From Ferrimonas sp048263965 (lineage in GTDB: Bacteria; Pseudomonadota; Gammaproteobacteria; Enterobacterales; Shewanellaceae), in the NCBI RefSeq assembly GCF_048263965.1, contig NZ_JBLXDO010000013.1, positions 1 through 64,000 on the forward strand: a DNA stretch of 64,000 bases, given 5' to 3'. Shown here piece by piece: positions 53,812 through 63,424 of the stretch. The translations under genes were made by a program, and so were the position numbers. The notes below the pieces were generated by a model that was given only the letters and a program-made list of their open reading frames with translations, searched no databases and was not told the origin of the DNA. Every line of letters begins with the position of its first letter. The first letter of the stretch is position 1.

Positions 53812-55068
53812 TTAACGGTAAACCGGACGGCGAGCACATAACTCCTTCACCTGGGACTTCACCCGCTCGACCACGGCTTCGTTGCCGAAATCATCCAGGA
53901 TGTCACAGATCCAGCCGGTCATCTCGCGGCACTCCGCCTCGTTGATGCCACGGCGGGTCAGGGCAGGGGTGCCGATACGCAGGCCTGAGGTCACGAAGGG
54001 GCTGCGGGGATCGTTAGGCACAGAGTTCTTGTTGACCGTGATGTTGGCGCGGCCCAGGGCAGCGTCCGCATCTTTACCGGTAATGTCCTTGTCGATGAGG
54101 TCCAACAGGAACAGGTGGTTCTGGGTACCACCGGACACCACCTTGTAGCCTCGGGTCATAAACACCTCGGCCATCGCCTGGGCGTTGGTCACCACCTGCT
54201 GCTGGTAGGTCTTGAACTCAGGCTGCAGCGCTTCCTTGAAGGCCACCGCCTTGGCAGCGATCACGTGACACAGAGGGCCGCCCTGACCGCCGGGGAATAC
54301 CGCGGAGTTCAGCTTCTTGTAGATGGTCTCGTCGCCACAGGCGGAGAGGATCAGGCCACCACGAGGACCCGCCAGGGTCTTGTGGGTGGTGGTGGTCACC
54401 ACGTGAGCATGAGGCACAGGGTTGGGGTAGACACCGGCGGCAATCAGACCAGCCACGTGGGCCATGTCCACAAACAGGTAGGCACCCACCTGGTCGGCGA
54501 TCTCACGGAACTTGGCCCAGTCGATAACACCGGAGTAGGCGGAGAAGCCGGCGATGATCATCTTGGGCTGGTGCTCCTTGGCCAGGGCCAGCACTTCGTC
54601 GTAATCGATCTCGCCGGTCTCGGGAGAGATACCGTACTGCACGGCGTTGTACATTTTGCCGGAGAAGGAGACGCTGGCGCCGTGGGTCAGGTGGCCACCG
54701 TGGGCCAGGCTCATGCCCAGCACGGTATCACCGGGCTGCAGCAGGGCCATGTAGACCGCGGCATTGGCCTGGGAACCGGAGTGGGGCTGCACGTTGGCGT
54801 AGTCGGAGCCAAACAGCTCGTTAGCACGGTTGATGGCCAGCTCTTCAGACTTGTCTACGTACTCACAACCACCGTAGTAGCGCTTGTGAGGGTAACCTTC
54901 GGCATACTTGTTGGTCAGCTGAGAGCCCTGGGCCTCCAGCACTCGGGGGCTGGTGTAGTTTTCGGAGGCGATCAGTTCGATATGCTCTTCCTGACGGACA
55001 CGCTCCGCTTCCATCGCTTCCCAGAGTTCGGGGTCAAAATCGGCGATGTTCATAGTTTTTTCCAGCAT
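53812..55068 (-). CDS. glyA: Serine hydroxymethyltransferase
   Basis: The 418-residue PLP enzyme interconverts serine and glycine with tetrahydrofolate. EEHIELIASENYTSPRVLEAQGS, GCEYVDKSEELAI and the PLP lysine in VTTTTHKTLAGPRGG (about residue 230) are present. ATG at 55068 (MLEKTMNIADFD) lies 6 bases after AGGAG. It is a single-gene unit with its own terminator. Confidence 0.99.
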   Translation of the reverse strand: MLEKTMNIADFDPELWEAMEAERVRQEEHIELIASENYTSPRVLEAQGSQLTNKYAEGYPHKRYYGGCEYVDKSEELAINRANELFGSDYANVQPHSGSQANAAVYMALLQPGDTVLGMSLAHGGHLTHGASVSFSGKMYNAVQYGISPETGEIDYDEVLALAKEHQPKMIIAGFSAYSGVIDWAKFREIADQVGAYLFVDMAHVAGLIAAGVYPNPVPHAHVVTTTTHKTLAGPRGGLILSACGDETIYKKLNSAVFPGGQGGPLCHVIAAKAVAFKEALQPEFKTYQQQVVTNAQAMAEVFMTRGYKVVSGGTQNHLFLLDLIDKDITGKDADAALGRANITVNKNSVPNDPRSPFVTSGLRIGTPALTRRGINEAECREMTGWICDILDDFGNEAVVERVKSQVKELCARRPVYR

Positions 55069-55247
55069 CCATGTCTCCTGCGTAGGGGGTTATTTTTTAG
55101 GCGGCCACTAGTTTACTCCTGTGTGACCCCGATCCCAAGTCCAAACAGCCCGGATGCTGTTTCCTCATAAATGAACGCGATAGATGGCGCATCCCTGCGC
55201 ATCGAAATCCGCCTTGCCAATCCCCCAGGAATCGGCGAGGCACCCTC

Positions 55248-55631
55248 TTAACCGGCCGCCTGCACCGGCACGCCCTGGCCAACCCCCTTCACGCGGTTGC
55301 CTTCGGCCAGATACACCAGGCAGGGCTTGTGGGCCTGGGCCTGATGCTGGGCCATCTGCACATAGGCGCAGATGATCAGCCGATCACCGGGGGAGGCTTT
55401 GTGGGCGGCGGCCCCATTGACGGAGATCACCTTGCTGCCCGCCTCGGCGGCAATGGCATAGGTGGCGAAGCGCTCGCCGTTGTCGACGTTGTAGAGTTCG
55501 ATCTTCTCGTACTCCAGGATCCCGGCCAGGGCCAGAAACTCACGGTCGATGGCGCAGGAGCCTTCATACTCCAGTTCGGCGTGGGTCACTCGGGCCTGAT
55601 GCAGCTTGCCCTTCAACATGGTTGTGATCAT
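55248..55631 (-). CDS. panD: Aspartate 1-decarboxylase
   Basis: The 127-residue proenzyme makes beta-alanine for pantothenate. The self-cleavage site is Gly24-Ser25 in YEGSCAID, which yields the pyruvoyl group, and YNVDNGERFATYAI and SVNGAAAHKASPGD follow. panB and panC are not in the window. It follows the chemoreceptor gene by 12 bases. Confidence 0.97.
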   Translation of the reverse strand: MITTMLKGKLHQARVTHAELEYEGSCAIDREFLALAGILEYEKIELYNVDNGERFATYAIAAEAGSKVISVNGAAAHKASPGDRLIICAYVQMAQHQAQAHKPCLVYLAEGNRVKGVGQGVPVQAAG

Positions 55632-55643
55632 AAGTGGTCTCTT

Positions 55644-57275
55644 CTATTGGATGCGAAATTGACTGACGGCGCCGTGCAACTGGGAGGCGAGTTGCCCCAG
55701 CTCAACGCTGGCCCTGGCGGTCTGAGCCGAGCCGGCGGCCACCTCCCGGGAGGCCTGACTGACCCCTTCCAGGTTCTGGCCAAGCTCGGTGGCCACAGAC
55801 TGCTGCTGGGCACAGGCACCGGCAATCTGGGTGTTCATGGCGGCGATGGCATCGATGCTGCTCACCACCTGGTTCATGGAGTGGCTGGCCCTGTCTGCCT
55901 GGGCCACACACCCCTTGATCAGCTCACAGCTGGCCTGGGTTGCCTCGCCGGCCTGTTTTGAGCTGGCCTGAAGCTGCTCGATGATGGCATTGATGCGACT
56001 GGTGGACTCCTGGGTTCGGCCAGCCAGGGTGCGCACCTCGTCGGCTACCACCGCAAAGCCCCGGCCCTGCTCTCCCGCCCGGGCCGCTTCGATGGCGGCA
56101 TTGAGGGCCAGCAGATTGATCTGATCGGCAATCTCGCGGATCACATCCACCACCACGGTGATGTTATTGGTCTCCCGCTCCAGCTCTGCCGCCAGCTCTC
56201 CTGCCTGCTGGATCACCCTTTCAGCCTCACCAATGCCCTGGATGCTGCTTTGCACCTCACTCATGCCGGTTGCGGCGTCGTCATTGGCCTGATCCGCCGA
56301 GCCCGAGGCGGACTGGGTATTACCAGCCACCTCATCCACCGTGGTCTGCATCTGGGTCATGGCCGCGGCGATGGAGCCAATGCGGGCCTGCTGCTGCACC
56401 ATCCCCTGAGACACCTGTTCCGATACGGAGCCAACCTCATCGATGGCGCCGCCAAGCTGATCGGCGGCCCCGGCAATTTCAGCCACCAGAGAGGCCAGCC
56501 GCTCGCCCATCCGCCTGCTGTCGGCGGCCAGTTGCCCCAGTTCATCCTGGGAAAAACGGGACTGATCCAGCTGACAGGTAAGGTCCCCCTGGGCCACAGC
56601 GGCAATGAAGGCCCGAACCCTGGCCAGAGGCAGGCAAATCTGGCGAACCAACACCAGGGCGGTCACCAGCATGAAGGCGCAGAGCAGCAGGGTGCCGCCG
56701 CCCAACACCCAGTAGCTGCGCTGAGACGCCTCCTGACTGGCGAGGGTGTCCGCCTCCACCACCTTCTGATTAAATTCCACCAGTGCCTCGGTGGCTTCCA
56801 TCAGTTTCAGATAGGCGGGGTAGCTGGCCATGATGGCGCCGTTGGCGTCCTGGTATCGGTCTTCACTGACCAGGTCCAGGAAGGGGGCATTGGCGATCAG
56901 GTAGTTTTTCCAGGCTTGCTGAAGCTGCGCCAGAGTCTGGCGCTCCAGCTCAGACTCTACCCCGGCGGCATACTCTGTGAGGTGACCCTCCATGGTCAGC
57001 GGCATCTTGCGGCCATCGGCGACCCACAGGCCCATGTCCGGATCCCCGGCGTTGGACACCAGGGAGAAATCATACTTTCGATAGTCGATGATGAAGGCGC
57101 GCATATCCTCCACCAACATCAGCCTGGGCAGGGTCTGCTGGCTGAACTGGACCATGGTCCTGTCCATCTCCATGGTCTGACGGGTCACCAGACCGATCAA
57201 CAGGGCAAAGGCCAGGGCGATGCCCAGGTACCCCAGGGCGATCTTGTTTCTCACACTCAGGTTACTGACTCGCAC
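55644..57275 (-). CDS. Methyl-accepting chemotaxis protein
   Basis: The 543-residue receptor has helices at about 10-30 and 188-210 around a periplasmic four-helix-like sensor, a HAMP region, and a signalling domain with the hairpin tip EIADQINLLALNAAIEAARAGEQGRGFAVVADEVRTLA. GTG at 57275 follows AAGGAG. It has no C-terminal CheR-docking pentapeptide. The ligand is unknown; the esterase and SMR genes nearby do not reveal it. Confidence 0.95.
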   Translation of the reverse strand: MRVSNLSVRNKIALGYLGIALAFALLIGLVTRQTMEMDRTMVQFSQQTLPRLMLVEDMRAFIIDYRKYDFSLVSNAGDPDMGLWVADGRKMPLTMEGHLTEYAAGVESELERQTLAQLQQAWKNYLIANAPFLDLVSEDRYQDANGAIMASYPAYLKLMEATEALVEFNQKVVEADTLASQEASQRSYWVLGGGTLLLCAFMLVTALVLVRQICLPLARVRAFIAAVAQGDLTCQLDQSRFSQDELGQLAADSRRMGERLASLVAEIAGAADQLGGAIDEVGSVSEQVSQGMVQQQARIGSIAAAMTQMQTTVDEVAGNTQSASGSADQANDDAATGMSEVQSSIQGIGEAERVIQQAGELAAELERETNNITVVVDVIREIADQINLLALNAAIEAARAGEQGRGFAVVADEVRTLAGRTQESTSRINAIIEQLQASSKQAGEATQASCELIKGCVAQADRASHSMNQVVSSIDAIAAMNTQIAGACAQQQSVATELGQNLEGVSQASREVAAGSAQTARASVELGQLASQLHGAVSQFRIQ

Positions 57276-57309
57276 CTGATACTCCTTGCTTGATGATTGT
57301 TTTGGGGCC

Positions 57310-57639
57310 CTAGCGGACCGATACCGTTGAGAACAGGTGGATGACCAGAGTGCCGGCCAGGATCAGGCCACATCCCAGCAGCGCGGGCCCGTCCAGCTTC
57401 TGCCCCTGAACCAGCCAGGCGATGACGGCAACCAGCACCATGCCTATGCCACACCACAGGGCATAGGCGAGGCCGACGGGCATCTGGGTCACCACCCTGG
57501 CCAACAGGGCGAAAGCCAGCAGGTAGCCTCCAAGGCAAAAGAAAGTAGGCAGTGCCCGGGTGAAGCCCCGGGTCTGATCCAGCAAACTGGTAGCCATCAC
57601 CTCCGCCACTATGGCCAGCAGCAGCCACAGATAGGTCAT
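57310..57639 (-). CDS. Small multidrug resistance (SMR) family exporter
   Basis: The 109-residue, four-helix protein opens MTYLWLLLAIVAEVMATSLL with the essential Glu14 of SMR transporters, and has LAYALWCGIGMVLVAVIAW in helix 3. It exports cationic compounds or guanidinium in exchange for protons; which one cannot be told. It follows the esterase gene by 11 bases and is probably cotranscribed. Confidence 0.92.
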   Translation of the reverse strand: MTYLWLLLAIVAEVMATSLLDQTRGFTRALPTFFCLGGYLLAFALLARVVTQMPVGLAYALWCGIGMVLVAVIAWLVQGQKLDGPALLGCGLILAGTLVIHLFSTVSVR

Positions 57640-57650
57640 AGGTTGCCGCT

Positions 57651-58592
57651 CTAGCCCAGAAGCGGACGAATGTCCCGGGCGACCACCTCGAGGAAGTGAT
57701 CCGCCTGGTCGCAACTGCCCAGCATCTTGATGAAGCCGTGAATGACCCCGTCAAACACCCGGTATTGCACCGGCACCCCGGCGCGGGCCAGCTTGTCGGA
57801 GTAGAGGGCACCGTCATCACACAGGGGGTCGTACTGGGCACAGTAGATCAGGGTCGGCGGCAACTGGCTGTGGTCACTGGCCCCAAGAGGGGCGCAGTAG
57901 GGGTGGAGGGCATCTGTGGCAGAACGCATGTAGTGGCCCCAGTAGTACTCCATGCTGGCACGCTCAAGCAGATAGCCTGTGCCATGGTCGACCATGGAGC
58001 GGGTCTCCAGGCCATACTGAACGGCGGGATACACCAGCACCTGACAGGCCAGACTGGGGCCCTGTTCATCCCGGCAGCGCAGGGCCACGGCGGCGGCCAA
58101 ATTGCCACCGGCGCTGTCGCCAAACAGGCCAATGCGCTGCGGATCCAGCCCCAGTTTGGCTGCGTGGTCAAACACCCACTGGGTGGATGCGAAGCAGTCC
58201 TCCATGGGGATGGGGAACTTGTGCTCCGGGGCCTTCTGATAGTTGACCGCCACCACCACGGCGCCGGTGCGATTGGCCAACGCCCGGGCAAAGGGGTCGT
58301 TGGTGCCAACGTTGGAGACCATCCAGCCGCTGCCGTGAAAGAAGATCAGCGCCGGCATCCCCTGATCAGGGGCAGTGACGCCAGCAGGCCGGTAGAGGCG
58401 CACCGGCAGATCCGCCGTGGGACCGGGAATGAACAGGTGTTCCACGGCCGCCACGGGCTCCGGGGCCCGGGCTGGCTCGCCGCCTGAGAGCTCCAGGGCC
58501 CGGGCTTCCTGAGGAGTCATCGCCTCGTAGGGCTTGGCTCCGGATTGGCGTACCTCTTCCAGGTAGGCCGCCACTTGAGGGTCCAGTGACAT
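57651..58592 (-). CDS. Alpha/beta hydrolase (HSL-type esterase)
   Basis: The 313-residue protein has the oxyanion motif HGSGW (HGGGW family) near residue 90, the nucleophile in GLFGDSAGGNLAA, and Asp and His later (YDPLCDD, GVIHGF). This is the hormone-sensitive-lipase family, acting on short acyl esters; the substrate is unknown. ATG at 58592 follows AAGGAG; the longer frame adds 35 unlikely residues. Confidence 0.92.
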   Translation of the reverse strand: MSLDPQVAAYLEEVRQSGAKPYEAMTPQEARALELSGGEPARAPEPVAAVEHLFIPGPTADLPVRLYRPAGVTAPDQGMPALIFFHGSGWMVSNVGTNDPFARALANRTGAVVVAVNYQKAPEHKFPIPMEDCFASTQWVFDHAAKLGLDPQRIGLFGDSAGGNLAAAVALRCRDEQGPSLACQVLVYPAVQYGLETRSMVDHGTGYLLERASMEYYWGHYMRSATDALHPYCAPLGASDHSQLPPTLIYCAQYDPLCDDGALYSDKLARAGVPVQYRVFDGVIHGFIKMLGSCDQADHFLEVVARDIRPLLG

Positions 58593-58745
58593 CAACGTCT
58601 CCTTGGTTGTCAGTGGGGCGGCTTGCCGCCCCGGGTGTAGGGTGTCGCCCACCAGGATTGCCCGCAGGGGATCCGAGGATGAGAGAGGTGGATTCACTCC
58701 GGCAGATGACAGTGTTTGCTCCTCCGGCAGGCGACAAAATCTGTG

Positions 58746-59336
58746 TCAGGCTGAGGCCTTCACTTCGGTGACCCCTTTGAGTCGGGGCCGGTTCGCCTCT
58801 GCTCGGGTCAGGGGCTCAACCGGCTCCATGGAGAGGGCACTGCGTTTGGCCAGAGCCTGGTACTCCAGGGTATTGAGGCGCTTCCACTCCAGGTCCTGTT
58901 CGCTGAGGCTGCGCTTCACCTGAGCCGGGCTGCCCGCCAGCAGCTGCCTGGGCTCTCCCTGGAAACCCACCTTGACGAAACTCATGGCCGCCACCAGGCT
59001 TTCGGGGCCGATCACCGCCCCATCCATCACCACGGCGTTCATCCCCACCAGGGCATCACGACCGATGACGCAGCCGTGGAGTACCGCCCCATGGCCAATG
59101 TGGCCATTGGCCTCCACCTTGGTGTCCTGATCGCAATAGCCGTGCATGATGCAGCCATCCTGCAGATTGGAACCGGACTCCAGGATCAGCCTGCCGAAAT
59201 CTCCGCGCAGCACCGCATTGGGTCCCACATAGACGCCGGGACCTATGATGACGTCGCCAATAAGCACCGCCGTTGGGTGCACATAGGCACTGGGATCCAC
59301 CACGGGAATCAGGCCTTCAAACTGGTAACAGGGCAT
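58746..59336 (-). CDS. caiE: Carnitine operon protein CaiE
   Basis: The 196-residue left-handed beta-helix protein of the gamma-carbonic-anhydrase/PaaY type is close to E. coli CaiE along its length, which is also 196 (YQFEGLIPVVDPSAYVHPTAVLIGD, QDGCIMHGYCDQDT, GHIGHGAVLHGCVIGRDALVGMN). It carries the hexapeptide repeats and metal histidines. In E. coli it aids CaiB/CaiD activity, perhaps through cofactor supply. A 285-base gap with a terminator-like hairpin separates it from caiD. Confidence 0.95.
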   Translation of the reverse strand: MPCYQFEGLIPVVDPSAYVHPTAVLIGDVIIGPGVYVGPNAVLRGDFGRLILESGSNLQDGCIMHGYCDQDTKVEANGHIGHGAVLHGCVIGRDALVGMNAVVMDGAVIGPESLVAAMSFVKVGFQGEPRQLLAGSPAQVKRSLSEQDLEWKRLNTLEYQALAKRSALSMEPVEPLTRAEANRPRLKGVTEVKASA

Positions 59337-59382
59337 CACCACTCCAGATAAAAAATGTGATATCAACTCACGAGATAAAAAT

Positions 59383-59443
59383 AAAAAAAGGGCGAGACTC
59401 TACTTATGGCACACCCGCCAGAATTCCTCGTGTAGAGCTCGCC
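59383..59443 (-). terminator. Terminator-like long-loop hairpin between caiD and caiE
   Basis: On the minus strand GGCGAGCTCTAC and GTAGAGTCTCGCC form a 12-bp stem with one bulged base and a 28-base loop, followed by CTTTTTTTATTTTTA. It lies after caiD and 47 bases before caiE. The remaining gap (59444-59621) is AT-rich and includes TAACCC-AAA-GGGTTA at 59540-59554. Confidence 0.72.
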
Positions 59444-59621
59444 AAGCGATAACGCTAACGCTCGATAGGTACAGGTTGAAAAAACACTTATCCCTCCGGA
59501 TTGTCAGAAACAAACCAGATAAATAGTTTTGAACTCTAATAACCCAAAGGGTTAAGTGAATACGGAGTTTATTTTTACCTTCTCATTCCATCAGGCAAAA
59601 TAAACGGTCAGACGATGATGA

Positions 59622-60407
59622 TTACTTTCCTTTCCAGACGGGATCGCGCTTCTCTGCAAAAGCGGCGGGCCCCTCCAGGGCATCCTCGGAGTGCAGCACT
59701 GCCGGGTAGTGCTTCAGCGCGCCGCTGCGGGTAAAGCGGTAACCCTCTTCCACGGTCATCTCGGCGGTGGTGCGACACACCTCCTTCAGTGCGGCCACGG
59801 CCAGAGGTGCACTCTGAGCGATCTGCGCCGCCAGTTCACGGGCGCTGTCCATCAGTTGCTCCACGGGCACCACACGGTTGACCACACCCCAGCGCAGCGC
59901 CTCTTCGGCGTCCATGCGGCGACCGGTCATCATCATCTCGGTGACGATGGCCTGAGGCATCACCTTGGGCAGACGCAGCATGCCGCCGCTGTCGGGTACA
60001 ATGCCCAGCTTGGCTTCGGGCAGAGCGAAGCTGGCGTTGTCGGCACAGACGATCATGTCCGCCGCCAGGGCCAGTTCGAAGCCACCGCCGAAGGCGTAGC
60101 CGTTCACCGCCGCGATCACCGGCTTATCCAGGTCGAACAACTCAGTCAGACCGGCGAAACCGCCAGGACCAAAGTCGGCGTCCGGGGCTTCACCCTCGGC
60201 GGCGGCCTTGAGATCCCAACCGGCAGAGAAGAAGCGCTCGCCAGCACCGGTAATGATGGCCACCCTCAGTTCCGGATCATCCCGGAACATCATGAACACT
60301 TCGCCCATGGCGTAGCTGGTCTTGGCGTCAATGGCATTGGCCTTGGGACGGTCCAGAACAATCTCCAGGACGTGGCCATTTCGGGTAACGTGCAATGATT
60401 CGCTCAT
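59622..60407 (-). CDS. caiD: Carnitinyl-CoA dehydratase
   Basis: The 261-residue crotonase-family enzyme interconverts carnitinyl-CoA and crotonobetainyl-CoA. VLDRPKANAIDAKTSYAMG, the oxyanion loops AGERFFSAGWDLKAAAEG and NGYAFGGGFELALAADMIV, and the Glu in PEAKLGIVPDSGGMLRLPK match CaiD, and the length equals the E. coli protein. ATG at 60407 follows GGAG. Confidence 0.97.
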   Translation of the reverse strand: MSESLHVTRNGHVLEIVLDRPKANAIDAKTSYAMGEVFMMFRDDPELRVAIITGAGERFFSAGWDLKAAAEGEAPDADFGPGGFAGLTELFDLDKPVIAAVNGYAFGGGFELALAADMIVCADNASFALPEAKLGIVPDSGGMLRLPKVMPQAIVTEMMMTGRRMDAEEALRWGVVNRVVPVEQLMDSARELAAQIAQSAPLAVAALKEVCRTTAEMTVEEGYRFTRSGALKHYPAVLHSEDALEGPAAFAEKRDPVWKGK

Positions 60408-60459
60408 ACTCTTTCTCCAATAAGAGCCATTTAATGACTCCATCCATTAAAAATTCGTA

Positions 60460-62016
60460 TTAATTAACTTCACACAGCAAATGTTTCTGAACCTTTCCCG
60501 TGCAAGTCTTGGGCAGGGCGCCCCTCAACTCGACAAAGGAGGGAACTTTAAATTTCGCCATGTTCTTAACGCAGTATTCCAAAATCTCTTCTTCGCCAAT
60601 GTCGGCTCCGTCATTGACCACAACGAAGGCCTTGATGGCTTCATCACGAATAGAGTCTTTCACCCCGATAACCGCCGCCTCCACCACTTCGGGAATTTCG
60701 GAGATGATGTTCTCAATCTCCAGGCAGGAGACGTTCTCACCGCAGCGCTTGATCATGTTGCTGGCCCGGTCGACGAAGAAGAAGAACCCCTCCTCGTCCC
60801 GATAGGCGGAGTCACCGGTTTTCAACCAGCCGTCGCTGGTGAATGCTCGAGCGGTGATCTCCGGCGCCTGGTAATACTCCTTAAACAGGGTTTTACCCGG
60901 CTCTCCCCGCACCTGAATCTCGCCAATCTCCCCCGGGGCCAAGGTTTCCCCTTCGGGGCCGGCGATTCTGGCCTCATAACAGAGACCGGTGCGGCCAATG
61001 GAGGGCCAGCGGCGCTTATCCCCGGGACGATCGCCAATGATGCCGACGATGGTCTCGGTCATTCCCCAAGAGGTGAAGATGCGCACCCCGAAGCGGTCAA
61101 TAAAGGCGTCCTTCTCCTGATCGGACATACTCAGGTAGAACAGCACCTCACGCAGCCGGTGATTGCGCTCCCAGGGCTGACGGGGCTGCATCATCATGGT
61201 CCGCATCATCAAGGGTATGCACTCGGTCACCGTGGCCTGGTATTTCACCACCTGCCCCCAGAATGCCCGGGCACTGAACTTCTCCAGCAGCACAAAGGTG
61301 GCGCCTGAGGAGAAGGCCGCCATGGCGGCGGTGCACTGGCAGTCGATGTGATAAGCCGGGGTCGCCGTCAAATAGACATCGTCACTGCGCAGGGCGATCT
61401 GCCACGAGGTGTAGTAACCGGCAAACCTCAGGTTGTAGTGGGTGATCACCACCCCCTTAGGCCTGGAAGTGGTTCCCGAGGTAAACATGATCTCTGCCAC
61501 ATCGTCAGCGTTGACGCTCTCCTGACTCTTCAGTTCGGTACACTGCTGAGCCAGCAGACGATCAAAGTTGGCGGTCCCCTTGAGGGAACCACAGCCACCG
61601 GTGATCAGCAGCTCGGTCAACACAGGTTGGCTCTGCTGAATCTCCAGATAGATGGGCAGGAACTCGGGCCGGGTTACCACCGCCTTCACCTGACACTGAT
61701 CAACTATGTAGGCGCACTCCTCCTGAAGCAGGTGGGTGTTGATGGGCACCATCACCGCACCGATCTTGGCCAGACCAAACCAGCACAGGATAAACTCCAC
61801 ACTGTTGTTCAGGTGCAGAGCCACCCGGTCACCCTTGCTGATGCCTCGGGTGGTGAACAGATTGGCGGCCCGGTTGATCTCGTCATTGAGCCCTGCGTAG
61901 CTGTACTGCCTGGTGTGGCCCGCCACGTCCTCAAAGATCAGCGCCGTTTTGTCGCCATGCAATTGCGCCAGGTCATCCCAGGCTTCTCGCAAACTCTGTC
62001 CGTTAATAATGTCCAT
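60460..62016 (-). CDS. caiC: Crotonobetaine/carnitine-CoA ligase
   Basis: The 518-residue AMP-forming ligase has the ATP motif MFTSGTTSRPKGVVITH (about residues 170-186), SWGMTETIVGI, TGDSAYRDEEG and the C-terminal lysine region PKTCTGKVQKHLL. It activates betaines with CoA to start the cycle that CaiB continues. It is one residue longer than E. coli CaiC. A hairpin separates it from caiB. Confidence 0.97.
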   Translation of the reverse strand: MDIINGQSLREAWDDLAQLHGDKTALIFEDVAGHTRQYSYAGLNDEINRAANLFTTRGISKGDRVALHLNNSVEFILCWFGLAKIGAVMVPINTHLLQEECAYIVDQCQVKAVVTRPEFLPIYLEIQQSQPVLTELLITGGCGSLKGTANFDRLLAQQCTELKSQESVNADDVAEIMFTSGTTSRPKGVVITHYNLRFAGYYTSWQIALRSDDVYLTATPAYHIDCQCTAAMAAFSSGATFVLLEKFSARAFWGQVVKYQATVTECIPLMMRTMMMQPRQPWERNHRLREVLFYLSMSDQEKDAFIDRFGVRIFTSWGMTETIVGIIGDRPGDKRRWPSIGRTGLCYEARIAGPEGETLAPGEIGEIQVRGEPGKTLFKEYYQAPEITARAFTSDGWLKTGDSAYRDEEGFFFFVDRASNMIKRCGENVSCLEIENIISEIPEVVEAAVIGVKDSIRDEAIKAFVVVNDGADIGEEEILEYCVKNMAKFKVPSFVELRGALPKTCTGKVQKHLLCEVN

Positions 62017-62064
62017 CTGCTACCTTACACATCAAACCAAGTTCAGGATGGGAAAACCCTAATT

Positions 62065-62099
62065 TCCGGAGTGAAGGTTGTCACGCCCGTCACTCCGGA
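62065..62099 (-). promoter_or_regulatory. Intercistronic hairpin between caiB and caiC
   Basis: TCCGGAGTGA and TCACTCCGGA form a perfect 10-bp stem with a 15-base loop in the 99-base caiB-caiC gap. There is no T-run, so it is more likely an mRNA processing or stability element than a terminator. Confidence 0.55.
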
Positions 62100-62115
62100 C
62101 TCGTGATCTCCAAGA

Positions 62116-63339
62116 CTATTTGTCGGAGACCTTGGCCAGTCCCTTCTCCGCCAGTTGCTCAATCGCCTCATCGCTGTAGCCGATCTCGCTCAAAATGGCG
62201 GCGGTGTCCATGCCGTGACCCGGCATGCCGCGCCAGATCTGGCAGGGGTTGTTCTTGAACTTGGGCATCACGTTGGGGCCCTTGCAGGTGTCACCCTTCA
62301 TGGTCTGCCACTCGGTGATCGACTCGCGAGCCACGTACTGGGGGTTATCCTCCAGATCTTCGGCGCTCAGCACCTTGGCACAGGCGATCTTCAGTTCGGC
62401 AAAACGCTCACGTACCTCGGCCACCGAGCGGGTATTGATGTAGCGGTCCAAGGCATCCTCAATCTCCTGCCCGTGAGGACATTCGATGCGGTGAATCAGC
62501 TGGGTGCCTTCCGGAACCGCCTCGGTGCCCAGCAGGTGGGCCAGGCCGATATCCTTGAACAGCTCCTCAATTTGATTGGCACCCACCATCTCCATGACGA
62601 TGTAGCCGTCTTCACACTTATACAGGCCACAACCGGCGTAGTAGGGATCCCGTCCCTTGTACTGACGGGGCGCCATCTTGCCGCCGTTGAAGTAGTCCAT
62701 CATGAAGTACTGGCCCATGCGCAGCATCACCTCATACATGGCCACGTCGATGCTCTCACCCTTGCCGGTCTCCTTGGCCTTGTGGAACGCCGCCAGGGCG
62801 GCACTGGTCACGGTCAGGCCGGAGAAATAGTCGGCGGCATAGGGGAAGGCGGAGGCAGGCTGGTCGATGTCACCGTTCTGCATCAGGTAGCCGCTGAAGC
62901 CCTGGGCGATGGTGTTATAGGCCGCCAGGTTGGTGTACTCGTCGGTGCCATACTGGCCGAAACCGGACAGGTGACCGATCACCAGCTTGGGGTTGCGCTC
63001 CCACAGCAGTTCATCGGTGATGCCACGACGGGCAAAGGCAGGCCCTTTGCTGGCCTCGATGAAGATGTCGGTGGTCTCCATCAGCTTGAGGAAAGCCTCG
63101 CGCCCCTCATCCTTGAAGATGTTCAGGGAGAGCGCATGCAGGTTACGGCGAGACAGCTCTGGGTAGTTGGGCTGCACCCGGATGGTGTCGGTGTAGGCCA
63201 CGTTCTCGATCCAGATCACCTCGGCGCCCCACTCGGCCATCATCTGGGCAGAGAAGGGACCAGCAATCTCGATGCCGGAGAATACAACCCGAACGCCGGC
63301 CAGGGGACCAAACTCGGGAGTGAAAAGCTTTTGGGACAT
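62116..63339 (-). CDS. caiB: L-carnitine CoA-transferase
   Basis: The 407-residue class III CoA-transferase is very close to E. coli CaiB (FGPLAGVRVVFSGIEIAGPFSAQMMAEWGAEVIWIENVAY, IEASKGPAFARRGITDELLW). The catalytic Asp lies in NGDIDQPASAFPYAADYF or the adjacent DVAMYEVMLRMGQYFMMDYF region. It swaps CoA between carnitine and butyrobetaine. ATG at 63339 follows AAGGA. Confidence 0.97.
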   Translation of the reverse strand: MSQKLFTPEFGPLAGVRVVFSGIEIAGPFSAQMMAEWGAEVIWIENVAYTDTIRVQPNYPELSRRNLHALSLNIFKDEGREAFLKLMETTDIFIEASKGPAFARRGITDELLWERNPKLVIGHLSGFGQYGTDEYTNLAAYNTIAQGFSGYLMQNGDIDQPASAFPYAADYFSGLTVTSAALAAFHKAKETGKGESIDVAMYEVMLRMGQYFMMDYFNGGKMAPRQYKGRDPYYAGCGLYKCEDGYIVMEMVGANQIEELFKDIGLAHLLGTEAVPEGTQLIHRIECPHGQEIEDALDRYINTRSVAEVRERFAELKIACAKVLSAEDLEDNPQYVARESITEWQTMKGDTCKGPNVMPKFKNNPCQIWRGMPGHGMDTAAILSEIGYSDEAIEQLAEKGLAKVSDK

Positions 63340-63424
63340 GATGGTCGTCCTTTTCAAAATCAGTCTGTGTTGGAGCGCCGCCGATGGCGGCTGCCCGGGG
63401 GAGGTCCTCCCCCGGGCTCCTTGC

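Noticed and set aside
59353..59372. Possible CRP site TGTGA...TCAC before caiE
   Set aside because: The spacer is 7 rather than 6 bases and the right half site is incomplete; it also lies downstream of the terminator hairpin very close to the start codon. Not enough to call.
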